Part shown: positions 15,439-23,505 of the stretch, in pieces
How the letters are laid out: every line of letters starts with the position of its first letter
Position numbering within the stretch: position 1 is the stretch's first letter
NCBI RefSeq assembly: GCF_006864425.1
Contig: NZ_QHLI01000023.1
Coordinates: forward strand, 1 to 42,612
Direction: 5' to 3'
DNA length: 42,612 nucleotides
Source of the DNA: Campylobacter troglodytis
GTDB lineage: Bacteria; Campylobacterota; Campylobacteria; Campylobacterales; Campylobacteraceae
Made by a program: the position numbers and the translations under genes
Notes under the pieces: model-generated
The model's database searches: none
The model's input: only the letters and a program-made list of their open reading frames with translations
What the model was told of the DNA's origin: nothing

Positions 15439-17229
15439 TTAATCTATTTTCAAAACCGACAAAAACGCCTCTTGAGGCAAATGCACCTTGCCTATGGCTT
15501 TCATTCTCTTTTTGCCCTCTTTTTGCTTTTCAAGCAGTTTGCGTTTGCGTGTGATGTCGCCTCCGTAGCACTTTGCGGTTACATTTTTGCCCATTGATTT
15601 AACTGTTTCTCTTGCTATGATTTTACTGCCTATGCTTGCTTGTATGGCTACTTCAAAAAGCTGCCTTGGCACAATCTCTTTCATAGCCTTAACTAGCTCT
15701 CGCCCCTTGCTCTCAGCCTTTTCCCTTGGCACTATGATGGAGAGGGCATCTACATTTTCGCCAGCTACCTTGATATCAAGCTTAATCAAATCCCCCTCTT
15801 TAAAATCACTTGGCTCATAATCAAAGCTCGCATAGCCCCTTGTAAGACTTTTTAGCCTATCATAAAAGTCCATCACTATCTCATTTAAGGGCAGCTCATA
15901 TTCAAGCAAAACCCTCTCAGGCGTGATGTAGCTCATCTTTTTTTGCACCCCTCTTTTGCGATTTAAAAGGCTTAGCACATTTCCTAAAAACTCGCTTGGA
16001 GCGATGATGGTAGCCTTGACAAAGGGCTCTTTAATCTTTTGAATTTTATTCACAGGGGGCAGCTCGTTTGGATTTTGAATTTCAAGCATACTGTCATCTG
16101 TAAGATACACCTCGTAAGTAACCGTAGGTGCTGTGGCTATTAAATCTAGCTTAAATTCACGCTCGAGCCTTTCTTTTATAACCTCCATATGCAAAAGTCC
16201 CAAAAAGCCAACCCTAAAGCCAAAGCCAAGTGCTAGGGAGGTTTCAGGCTCGTAGGTGATGGAGCTATCGTTTAATTTTAGCTTATCCAAAGCGTCCCTT
16301 AAATCCTCAAATTTATCCGTTTCTATGGGGTAAAGCCCAGCAAAGACAAAAGCCTTTGCCTTTTCAAAGCCCTCAATGGCTTCTTTTGCTGGGCTTTTAG
16401 TCTGAGTGATGGTGTTTCCCACTTGCACCTCGCCCAAGGTTTTAAGCCCAAGCACCACAACGCCTATCTCGCCAGTGCTTAAAATCCTTGTCTTGCTAGG
16501 ATTTATGGGATGAGGATAAAACAAATCAAGCACCAAATGCCTCTTGCCACTACTCATCACAAGCAACTCGTCATTTTTGGCAATTTGCCCCTCAAAAACA
16601 CGCACAAGTGCTAACGCACCAAGATAATTATCAAACCAGCTATCATAAATGAGTGCCTTTGTGGCTGCGTTCTCATCGCCCTTTGGTGCAGGAATTTGCG
16701 TGATGATAGTTTCAATCAGCTCTTTTATGCCCTGCCTCGTTTTTGCACTCACGCAGATGGCATTTTCGCAGTCAATGCCTATGATTTGTTCTATCTCGTG
16801 CTTTACTTTTGGGATGTCAGCTTGTGGCAAATCGATTTTGTTGATGACGGGTATGATTTCAAGATTATTTTCAAGGGCTATATAGACATTTGCTATGGTT
16901 TGAGCTTGCACGCCTTGACTTGCATCTACAACGAGCAAAGCCCCCTCGCAGCTTGCTAAGCTCCTACTTACCTCATAGCTAAAATCTACGTGTCCTGGGG
17001 TATCGATGAGATTTAGGATGAATTTTTCGCCTCTTAATTCATACTCCAAACGCACGCTTTGAGCCTTTATGGTGATGCCCCTTTCTTTTTCAATGTCCAT
17101 AGTATCAAGCATTTGAGCTGACATTTGCCTTACACTAACTGCCTTACACTCGCTGATGATACAGTCAGCCAAGGTGCTTTTGCCGTGGTCTATGTGTGCT
17201 ATGATGGAGAAATTTCTTAAATTTTTCAT
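15439..17229 (-). CDS. lepA: Elongation factor 4, back-translocating ribosomal GTPase
   Basis: Translational GTPase of 596 residues, the normal LepA length. G-domain motifs are intact: [10 protein letters not shown] (G1), the switch [23 protein letters not shown] (G3), INKIDLP (G4). The LepA-specific C-terminal domain is present ([25 protein letters not shown] near residue 555). It acts on stalled ribosomes, back-translocating tRNAs under ionic or cold stress. ATG 17229 begins [16 protein letters not shown]; upstream is AGGGCAAAGA. It is divergent from cmeD, a neighbourhood I recall from C. jejuni. Full length and ordinary. Confidence 0.96.
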   Translation of the reverse strand: MKNLRNFSIIAHIDHGKSTLADCIISECKAVSVRQMSAQMLDTMDIEKERGITIKAQSVRLEYELRGEKFILNLIDTPGHVDFSYEVSRSLASCEGALLVVDASQGVQAQTIANVYIALENNLEIIPVINKIDLPQADIPKVKHEIEQIIGIDCENAICVSAKTRQGIKELIETIITQIPAPKGDENAATKALIYDSWFDNYLGALALVRVFEGQIAKNDELLVMSSGKRHLVLDLFYPHPINPSKTRILSTGEIGVVVLGLKTLGEVQVGNTITQTKSPAKEAIEGFEKAKAFVFAGLYPIETDKFEDLRDALDKLKLNDSSITYEPETSLALGFGFRVGFLGLLHMEVIKERLEREFKLDLIATAPTVTYEVYLTDDSMLEIQNPNELPPVNKIQKIKEPFVKATIIAPSEFLGNVLSLLNRKRGVQKKMSYITPERVLLEYELPLNEIVMDFYDRLKSLTRGYASFDYEPSDFKEGDLIKLDIKVAGENVDALSIIVPREKAESKGRELVKAMKEIVPRQLFEVAIQASIGSKIIARETVKSMGKNVTAKCYGGDITRKRKLLEKQKEGKKRMKAIGKVHLPQEAFLSVLKID

Positions 17230-17299
17230 TCTTTGCCCTGAATTTAAAAGGCTTATTGTAGCAAAAAAAGGCTTTTAAATAAATTTAATTTATAAATGC

Positions 17300-17426
17300 T
17301 ATAATTTTTTTAGGCTCTTTTTTTAAAAAGCATTGATCCTTTTGCAAATCAAAGAAAGCTAGTAATTTTAGCAAGAAAATAGCACAAGCTAAATTTATAA
17401 AAGCTCACTCAAAAAAGTGAGTTTTT
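17300..17426 (+). ncRNA. Candidate small RNA or cmeD leader attenuator
   Basis: A strong extended -10 (TGC-TATAAT, 17297-17305) should start a transcript near 17312. An intrinsic terminator lies at 17404-17426: CTCACT, loop CAAAAA, AGTGAG, then TTTTT. This defines an RNA of about 115 nt with no ORF, lying 80 bp before cmeD. It could be a free small RNA or a terminated leader of the cmeDE operon. Confidence 0.4.
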
Positions 17427-17505
17427 AAGCTTGTTGCCAAAAAAGGATTAAATTCACAAAGCAATGCTTTTTAAAACAGTCTTTATTTAAAATTTAAGGT
17501 TAAAA

Positions 17506-18780
17506 ATGGGATTTAAATGGCTTTTTTTAGGGCTTTTGCCCCTCTTTGTCTTTGGCTCAAATTTGGATGAACTTATAAATTTAAGCTTAAATAATGAAGC
17601 CTATCTTAGCAAAGAACTAGCTCTTTTAAGGGCTCAAAGTGAGAGAAAGAGTGCTTTTAGAGCTTATTTGCCAGAGCTTAGCTTAAAGGGAGGCTATATG
17701 GGAAATAGCCTTGATACCTTTCTTAGCGATCCCAAGGATAGCCTATTTGCTAGGCTTAGCTTGAATTTTTTGCTTTATGATGGAGGAAAGAGGGAGGCAA
17801 ATCTTAAAGCCTTAGAATTTGCAGAAAAACTGGCACATCTAGCAAAGGAACAAAGCAAAAACTATCTTGCTCTAAGTGCTGCTACCTTGTATTTTAATCA
17901 TCAAAGTATGCAAGGACTTATCAAAACAAGTGAGCAAAAAGAACTGTTCTTAAAAAACACCCTCAACCGTTTAGAAAGCTTTAATAAAGCAGGTCTATCC
18001 TCCAAGGATGCCCTAGAAACTGTGAGGGCTAAATTTCATCTAAGTAGCCTTGAACTTCACAAAAACCGTTTAAAATTGATAGAAATAGAAAAAAATTTGC
18101 AAGAATTAAGCCAAAAAAATTTCATCCCACAAGCAGGTGCAAGGCTTAAAGATCTAGGCTTTGAAAGTGCTAATAATCTTGATCTTTTAATAGCACAAGA
18201 ACAAGCAAATTTAGCCAAAGCCAGGCTAAATGCTGCAAGGGCTGAGTATTTGCCAAGATTTTTCATACAAAATAATCTTAGCTGGTATAAGAATAATTTT
18301 GAGATCTCAGTTCCACCTCTTTTTGAAACTGTTAGTGCGGATTTTATTGATAAATATTTCAAAAAAAACTCACGTAATAATCAATTCATACTAGGCTTTG
18401 AATGGAAGATTTTTGACTTTTTTTCAACAAATGCAAAAATAGAAGCTCAAAGGCTAGATCTTCAAATTCAAAGACTAAATCTTAATTATGTAGAAAGAAA
18501 AACCAGGCTTGATCTTGATTTTTTACGTAAAGAACTTGAAATTTTAAAAGAACAAATAGGGGCTTTGAGCCTTGCAAATGAGGCTGCTAGCCTTGCCTTT
18601 GAGAGTGTGGATAGAAAATACTCTGCTGGGCTTAACTCTTATAATGATTATTTACAAGCCTTGGAGAGTAAATTTAAAGCACAAAGCGATTTAGAACTAG
18701 CTAAAAATGAGTTTGAAATAGCAAAGGCTCGTTATTATTTTCTAAGTGGGCTTGATATAAAAGAAAGGATCATAAAATGA
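17506..18780 (+). CDS. cmeD: TolC-family outer membrane channel of the CmeDEF efflux system
   Basis: Outer-membrane factor of 424 residues with a signal peptide (MGFKWLFLGLLPLFVFG). Two TolC repeats follow, with long coiled-coil stretches rich in Ala, Leu, Glu and Lys (about 85-220 and 320-415) and a terminal SYNDYLQALESK-like OEP segment. CmeD is the exit duct of an RND tripartite pump that in C. jejuni contributes to drug and bile resistance beside CmeABC. The gene overlaps cmeE by 4 nt (ATGA), so the two are one operon. The cognate pump gene cmeF lies 4 kb downstream behind an inserted restriction-modification operon. Confidence 0.85.
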   Translation: MGFKWLFLGLLPLFVFGSNLDELINLSLNNEAYLSKELALLRAQSERKSAFRAYLPELSLKGGYMGNSLDTFLSDPKDSLFARLSLNFLLYDGGKREANLKALEFAEKLAHLAKEQSKNYLALSAATLYFNHQSMQGLIKTSEQKELFLKNTLNRLESFNKAGLSSKDALETVRAKFHLSSLELHKNRLKLIEIEKNLQELSQKNFIPQAGARLKDLGFESANNLDLLIAQEQANLAKARLNAARAEYLPRFFIQNNLSWYKNNFEISVPPLFETVSADFIDKYFKKNSRNNQFILGFEWKIFDFFSTNAKIEAQRLDLQIQRLNLNYVERKTRLDLDFLRKELEILKEQIGALSLANEAASLAFESVDRKYSAGLNSYNDYLQALESKFKAQSDLELAKNEFEIAKARYYFLSGLDIKERIIK

Positions 18781-19508
18781 AACAACTTTTTTTGCTAGTG
18801 CTTTTTTTACAAGCACTTTTAGCGGAGGAGATTTACGCAAGTTTTGATGTATTTGCGATTAATCAAAGCAAACTCGCCTTTGAGGTTGGTGGCATAGTAA
18901 AAGAAATCACAGCAACTGTGTCAAAGCAAGTAAAAAAGGGAGATATTTTAATCAAGCTTAATGCTAGCGGCGAGGAAATAGGACTTAAAAATGCCAAAAA
19001 TGAAGAGGAGTTAGCACAAATTGCCTACAACAACGCCAAAAGCAAGATGGATAAATTTAAACAGGTGCAAAATGTCATTGACAAGCAAAGCTTTGAGGAC
19101 ATTGAGACAAATTACAAGCAAGCTGAGCTCAATCTTGCAAAGGCTAAGATTAATGTCGAGCGCTACGAGGACGCCCTTGAAAAGAAAATCCTGCGTGCGC
19201 CTTATGATGGCATCATCTCTGCAAAGTATATTGATCTAGCACAAGGAGTAGCCCCTGTGCAACAAGTGGTGATGGAGATCTTTTCCTACCCTGAGGTAAA
19301 GCTTCTTATAAGCTTTGATGAGAAATTCAAGGACAAAGTCAAAGTGGGGCAAATTTATCGCTACAAGATCAACGGCGAGCAAAAAGAAGCCAAAATCGCG
19401 TTAGTGTATCCTAGTATAGACATAAAAACGAGAAAGATTTTTGCTGAAATTTATACTACGAATTTGACACCGGGGCTTTTTGGGGAGGGAGTTATAATTG
19501 CTGATTAA
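18777..19508 (+). CDS. cmeE: Periplasmic adaptor (membrane fusion protein) of CmeDEF
   Basis: Adaptor of 243 residues with an N-terminal signal (MKQLFLLVLFLQALLA). It shows the HlyD/AcrA layout: a lipoyl half-motif GGIVKEITATVSKQVKKGDILIKL (about 37-60), a short alpha-hairpin (about 68-125), the second lipoyl half KILRAPYDGIIS (about 138-149), then a beta-barrel region. It is short for the family, like the C. jejuni CmeE (about 246 residues as I recall). It links CmeD to the inner-membrane pump CmeF. Its start codon overlaps the cmeD stop. A 12-bp perfect hairpin follows 40 bp after its stop codon. Confidence 0.83.
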   Translation: MKQLFLLVLFLQALLAEEIYASFDVFAINQSKLAFEVGGIVKEITATVSKQVKKGDILIKLNASGEEIGLKNAKNEEELAQIAYNNAKSKMDKFKQVQNVIDKQSFEDIETNYKQAELNLAKAKINVERYEDALEKKILRAPYDGIISAKYIDLAQGVAPVQQVVMEIFSYPEVKLLISFDEKFKDKVKVGQIYRYKINGEQKEAKIALVYPSIDIKTRKIFAEIYTTNLTPGLFGEGVIIAD

Positions 19509-19548
19509 GTTGAATTTGGATATTTTTAAAATTTGATTAAACGGTTCT

Positions 19549-19577
19549 ACAAGGCATTTTTAGCTAAAATGCCTTGT
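19549..19577 (+). terminator. Perfect hairpin between cmeE and the restriction-modification operon
   Basis: ACAAGGCATTTT, loop TAGCT, AAAATGCCTTGT: a 12-bp stem without a T-run. The surrounding TTCTACAAGGC and TTTTAGCTAAAAT resemble the junction of target duplication and inverted repeat at 11351-11385, so it may be a scar related to that IS end. Confidence 0.5.
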
Positions 19578-19597
19578 AAGCCAAAAACGGAGTTTGT

Positions 19598-20650
19598 ATG
19601 AATTTAAGTGGTGTTTCTTTGTTTGCAAGTGCTGGTTTGGCAGAGTGCTATTTAAGGGAAGTTGGGGTAAATATACTTGTGGCAAATGAGCTTTTGCAAG
19701 AAAGAGCAAGGCTGTATCAAAGTCAGCACCCCCAAGCAAAGATGATTTGTGGGGATATTTTAAACGAAAAAATCTTTACTCAAATACTCCAAGAAACGCC
19801 CGCAAATTTGGACTTTTTATTAGCATCGCCACCTTGTCAGGGTATGAGCGTGGCTGGTAAAAACCGTAATCAAAAACAAATGCAAGCTGATAAGAGAAAT
19901 ATGCTGATTTTTAGGGTTTTAGAATTCATTGCCATTAAAAAACCAAAATACATTTTAATCGAAAATGTGCCAAATTTTTTAAGACTTAAATTTGAATTTA
20001 AAGGCAAAAATTTAAATATAGCCGAGATTTTACAAAGCGAGTTTAAAGACTATGTTGTCGAGGCTAGGATTTTAAATGCGGCTGATTTTGGCGTAGCTCA
20101 AATTAGAAAAAGGGCTATTGTGAAAATGTATCAAAGAGGGCTAAAATGGCAAAATCCCACAAAAGAGCGACAAAAAAGCGTTTTGGAAGCTATAGGGGAT
20201 TTGCCAAGCCTTGAGGCTGGAGAAAAATCAAGCCTTAAATGGCATTTTGCAAGAAAGCACAGCCAAAATCACATAGAATGCTTAAAGCACACCAAAACAG
20301 GCGAAAGTGCCTTAAATAATCCCATTTTTTATCCCACAAACAAGGGCAAAAAGGTAAAAGCCTACAACACTAGCTACAAACGCATAAAATGGGACGAGCC
20401 AGCCCCTACCATTACCATAAGAAATGACGCCATAAGCTCACAGCACAATGTGCATCCGGGCAGACTTCAAAAAGACGGCACTTACAGCGATGCAAGGGTT
20501 TTAACTCCGCTTGAGTTAATGCTTTTAAGTTCCTTGCCAAGAGAATGGGATATACCAGATAACACGCCCGAGCTTTTAATCCGCCGTTGTTTAGGCGAGT
20601 GCATACCGCCACTTTTGGTTAAAAAAATCGTTTCAGGCATAGGCATTTAA
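19598..20650 (+). CDS. Type II DNA (cytosine-5) methyltransferase
   Basis: C5-cytosine methyltransferase of 350 residues with motifs in canonical order: I (SLFASAGLAECYL, about 7-19), IV with the catalytic Cys (ASPPCQGMS, about 71-79), VI (ILIENVPNF, about 119-127), VIII (FGVAQIRKRAIV, about 160-171), a target-recognition region, then IX/X (SSLPREWDIP, and IPPLLVKKIVSGIGI at the C-terminus). It protects host DNA from the nuclease encoded next; its stop and the nuclease start overlap in TAATG, so they are cotranscribed. ATG 19598 is preceded by GGAGTTTGT. The recognition sequence cannot be read. The operon interrupts the cmeDE/cmeF cluster. Confidence 0.9.
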   Translation: MNLSGVSLFASAGLAECYLREVGVNILVANELLQERARLYQSQHPQAKMICGDILNEKIFTQILQETPANLDFLLASPPCQGMSVAGKNRNQKQMQADKRNMLIFRVLEFIAIKKPKYILIENVPNFLRLKFEFKGKNLNIAEILQSEFKDYVVEARILNAADFGVAQIRKRAIVKMYQRGLKWQNPTKERQKSVLEAIGDLPSLEAGEKSSLKWHFARKHSQNHIECLKHTKTGESALNNPIFYPTNKGKKVKAYNTSYKRIKWDEPAPTITIRNDAISSQHNVHPGRLQKDGTYSDARVLTPLELMLLSSLPREWDIPDNTPELLIRRCLGECIPPLLVKKIVSGIGI

Positions 20651-22089
20651 TGTATAAAATTGAAAGAAATAAGTGGATTTTATATCGCCACACAAGTAGT
20701 TTTGAGTATCTTTTAAGCGTGGCTGAGTGCTTGAAAAGTTTTTCAAAAACAAATATAAGCAAAGACGAAAAGGCAAAATTAAATTTACACCTTAAAGAAT
20801 TAGGGCTTTATAATGAAAGAAATCCAAACTTCGTTTTAGATGCGATAAATCACAAAATCAATCAACTTTGTTATTATATGTTTGGCTACAAGGCTAAATT
20901 TGAGGGTTCGCATCGCTTTATGTTTTCTCCACTTGGTAATTTGCTTTTGAAATTCAAAGATGACAAAGACAAAAGGGCAAAGATTTTTCTCACTATGCTT
21001 TGGGGCATTCAATTTGCCCATCCACACGGAGGCACACACAAGGAATTTGAGCTTTATCCTTTTAGGTTGATTTTCAAACTTTTAAGCGACAAGCGACTTG
21101 AATTTAAACTTTTTGCCTTTGAGGTGGCTTATTTGCTTGTTTTCATAAGGGACATTGATGAAAATGTATATGAAAATTTGGTGCAAAACATTTTAAATTT
21201 ACGCACAAAAAGCGACATAGAATTAGCCAAACTTTTTACCCAAGATAGACATACTTATGTGAATTCAGCTTATGAGTGGGATTATTATGTAAGTAAATTT
21301 TTGCAAAGTGCTGGGGTTTTAGAGTGTAAAAGCGGCAAAATCATTTGCAAATTACAACACGGAAACACAAACACCTTTAGAAAAATCACAAGAAATTTTG
21401 TCTTAATGCCTGAGTGCTTAAAAGACTTTGCAAACTTACTTGAAAGGGATAATTCATTCTTGCAAAAGCCTTTGAAACTTGATGATAAAGAAAGATTAAA
21501 AATAGACATTGTCAAAGAAATTTACAGCTTTTATCCAAGCATTTTGCTTGAAATTTTAGAACAAAGCGATGAGGCACAGCAGTATTTAAAACTGCCGAAA
21601 CTCATCGAGGAATATGCTAATAATCCACAAAACCAAACGGCTGATTTGTTTGAAACTGTGCTAACGCAGGGCTTTAATATGTTTTACAATGTCGAGGCAA
21701 AAAAATTAAGCGGTGCAGGGCGAACGGACATTGAGTGTTTATATCTTACAAAAAAGAAAAAATTTGCAGTGGAGGCAAAATCCACAACAAACAAACTTTT
21801 AGGCATAAACACAGCAAGGCTTAAAGAACATAGAGACGAGATAGGCGGTGCTTACACCATAATCATAACGCCTCGATATGTCCCAGCTGCAAAAAGAGAC
21901 ATAATAGCCTCGCAAAATGTTTTACTTTTGGCAACTACCTTTGCCGAATACCTTTATAATTGTATGAGTAATGATATAAGGCAGATTGATTACAAAGAAT
22001 TTGATGAGATTATCACGCAGAATTTAGGCAAGGACATAAGTGGCGACATTTCAAATTTAAGCCTTGCAAAATTTGGACTTACACAATGA
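20650..22089 (+). CDS. Probable type II restriction endonuclease, PD-(D/E)XK type
   Basis: Protein of 479 residues between two DNA methyltransferases and overlapping both (TAATG at the start, ATGA at the end), the position of a cognate restriction enzyme. No family was recognised for the N-terminal 340 residues. A catalytic core is visible: Asp360 in GRTDIE, a beta-strand, then Glu375-Ala-Lys377 in FAVEAKS, a standard D-(14)-ExK arrangement. Downstream, IGGAYTIIITPRYV and NVLLLATTFAEYL look like the closing strands and helix of the nuclease fold. Its mate methyltransferases modify C5 and probably N6, suggesting an asymmetric target, with each enzyme protecting one strand (inference). Confidence 0.75.
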   Translation: MYKIERNKWILYRHTSSFEYLLSVAECLKSFSKTNISKDEKAKLNLHLKELGLYNERNPNFVLDAINHKINQLCYYMFGYKAKFEGSHRFMFSPLGNLLLKFKDDKDKRAKIFLTMLWGIQFAHPHGGTHKEFELYPFRLIFKLLSDKRLEFKLFAFEVAYLLVFIRDIDENVYENLVQNILNLRTKSDIELAKLFTQDRHTYVNSAYEWDYYVSKFLQSAGVLECKSGKIICKLQHGNTNTFRKITRNFVLMPECLKDFANLLERDNSFLQKPLKLDDKERLKIDIVKEIYSFYPSILLEILEQSDEAQQYLKLPKLIEEYANNPQNQTADLFETVLTQGFNMFYNVEAKKLSGAGRTDIECLYLTKKKKFAVEAKSTTNKLLGINTARLKEHRDEIGGAYTIIITPRYVPAAKRDIIASQNVLLLATTFAEYLYNCMSNDIRQIDYKEFDEIITQNLGKDISGDISNLSLAKFGLTQ

Positions 22090-22709
22090 TAAACATTACA
22101 AACGAGGACAATATGGCTTTAATGTCAAGGTATGAGGACAAGCATTTTGATTTAGCCATAGTGGATCCGCCTTATGGAATTTTAAATAAAACGCCACGAG
22201 GTGGGGATTATAAATTCAATAAAAATGAATACAGCAAATGGGACATAAAGCCCAAAAGTGAGTATTTTGACGAGCTATTTAGGGTAAGTAAAAATCAAAT
22301 TATATGGGGTGGGAATTATTTTGGCGAGCTTTGGCAAAGAAGCCCCTACAATAAAGGCTTTGTAATTTGGGATAAAAATCAGCCAGAAAGTTTAAATAAC
22401 TTTTCAATGGCGGAGCTTGCTTGGACTTCTTTTGACAAGCCTTCAAAAATCTTTTATTTTTCAGTGCGTAAAAATCGTGGCAAAATTCACCCCACACAAA
22501 AGCCTATCGAGCTTTACGAGTGGCTTTTAAGGATGTTTGCAAAATCTGGGGATAAAATTTTAGATACGCATTTAGGAAGTGGGACCCTGGCTGTGGCGTG
22601 TAAGAATTTGGGCTTTGATTTAACCGCTTGTGAGATTAGCAAAGAGTATTATGAAAAGGCGTTAAAATTGATTAAAGAAAGTGGGGCAAGTTTGTTTGAC
22701 GATGATTAA
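22086..22709 (+). CDS. Type II amino-methyltransferase, beta-class (probably N6-adenine)
   Basis: DNA methyltransferase of 207 residues. The catalytic DPPY (residues 27-30, in LAIVDPPYG) comes first; the SAM-binding motif is near the C-terminus (ILDTHLGSGTLAVACKNLGF, about 156-175), with HPTQKP before it. That circularly permuted order defines the beta class, mostly N6-adenine and some N4-cytosine enzymes. It is short, with a small target-recognition region. The start overlaps the nuclease stop (ATGA), making a three-gene operon M(C5)-R-M(N6). Two methyltransferases of different chemistry with one nuclease are known for asymmetric sites such as those of the HphI or HpyAV systems; specificity here is unknown. 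Confidence 0.88.
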   Translation: MINITNEDNMALMSRYEDKHFDLAIVDPPYGILNKTPRGGDYKFNKNEYSKWDIKPKSEYFDELFRVSKNQIIWGGNYFGELWQRSPYNKGFVIWDKNQPESLNNFSMAELAWTSFDKPSKIFYFSVRKNRGKIHPTQKPIELYEWLLRMFAKSGDKILDTHLGSGTLAVACKNLGFDLTACEISKEYYEKALKLIKESGASLFDDD

Positions 22710-22858
22710 AATTTGGTTTTAGCAAAAAATTCATGGATTTGTCAAGATTAAAGCAAAAATTCACAGTCTTGCTTAAATGATGCGAATTTTCGTTGTGATT
22801 TTGAGTGAATTTGTGAATTTTAGTGCTAAAATCAGTGAATTTTTTGGTAAATTTGCTT

Positions 22859-22896
22859 AAAATTCACGGATTTGTCAAAACCAAAGTGAAAATTCA
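22859..22896 (+). repeat. 38-bp direct repeat, copy 1
   Basis: Begins AAAATTCACGGATTTGTC; identical to 23241-23278. A diverged third copy starts at about 22726. Confidence 0.75.
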
Positions 22897-23017
22897 AGCA
22901 AAAGCCTGAATTTTAACGAACGAAGTGCGTTTTACTATGAAAAAATGCGAAATTGTAAATTTTTGAACAAAAGATGACAAGGCATTGTATCTTGAGCCCA
23001 ATTTCGTGGGTTGTGCC

Positions 23018-23067
23018 AAAAAAACGCACGAGACTAGGTAGTGAAATCTACCCTTGTGCGATTTTTT
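23018..23067 (+). repeat. Hairpin between the RM operon and cmeF
   Basis: AAAAAAACGCAC (23018-23029) pairs with GTGCGATTTTTT (23056-23067); inside, GGTAG (23037-23041) pairs with CTACC (23048-23052). The T6 at the end makes it terminator-like for the RM operon. Confidence 0.5.
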
Positions 23068-23110
23068 CTTTTGTTTGCAGTTGCAATAAGCGTAGCACGA
23101 AGTAAAAAAA
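23068..23110 (-). repeat. Short insert J outside any IS
   Basis: On the minus strand TTACTTCGTGCTACGC, then TTGCAACTGCAAACAAAAG: the same sequence type as the inserts in the IS relics. It is flanked by CGATTTTTT (23059-23067) and AAAAAATCG (23106-23114), so it sits in the loop of a perfect 9-bp stem. Confidence 0.55.
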
Positions 23111-23240
23111 ATCGTCTAGCAATACTTCGCCTTGTCAAATGGTGTTTAAAACGCACTTCGTGCGTTGTAAATTGCCACGATTTTGCCACGCAAAATCTCG
23201 CAATGACGGCACGACGTGAATTTTCTATGAATTTTCGTAA

Positions 23241-23278
23241 AAAATTCACGGATTTGTCAAAACCAAAGTGAAAATTCA
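23241..23278 (+). repeat. 38-bp direct repeat, copy 2
   Basis: Exact copy of 22859-22896. Its last bases form the first stem of the structured element before cmeF. Confidence 0.75.
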
Positions 23279-23472
23279 GGGTTTTTGTAAAAAAGCCTGA
23301 ATTTTCCGTGAATTTAAAATTAAAGGTGCAGTATTTCGAGTTAGAAATCGATTTTGTGGGGCGTAGATAAGACTGAAAGCGAAGCGTCTATCAAGCCCCA
23401 CAAAATCGATTTATAGCCGAAAGACGAGCCTGCCTTGTGAATTTTTTACGCAAAAAACGCTAAAATTCACAA
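23270..23472 (+). repeat. Three-hairpin structured element upstream of cmeF
   Basis: Stem 1: GAAAATTCAGG (23270-23280) with CCTGAATTTTC (23296-23306). Stem 2: AAATCGATTTTGTGGGGC (23345-23362) with its perfect complement at 23395-23412, enclosing AGACTGAAAGCGAAGCGTCT. Stem 3: TTGTGAATTTT (23435-23445) with AAAATTCACAA (23462-23472). A homologous element lies inverted at 26567-26761. It ends 33 bp before cmeF, where AAAGGAAAG serves as ribosome binding site. Confidence 0.75.
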
Positions 23473-23505
23473 AATAAAACATAAATTTTAAAGGAAAGAA
23501 AAGCT

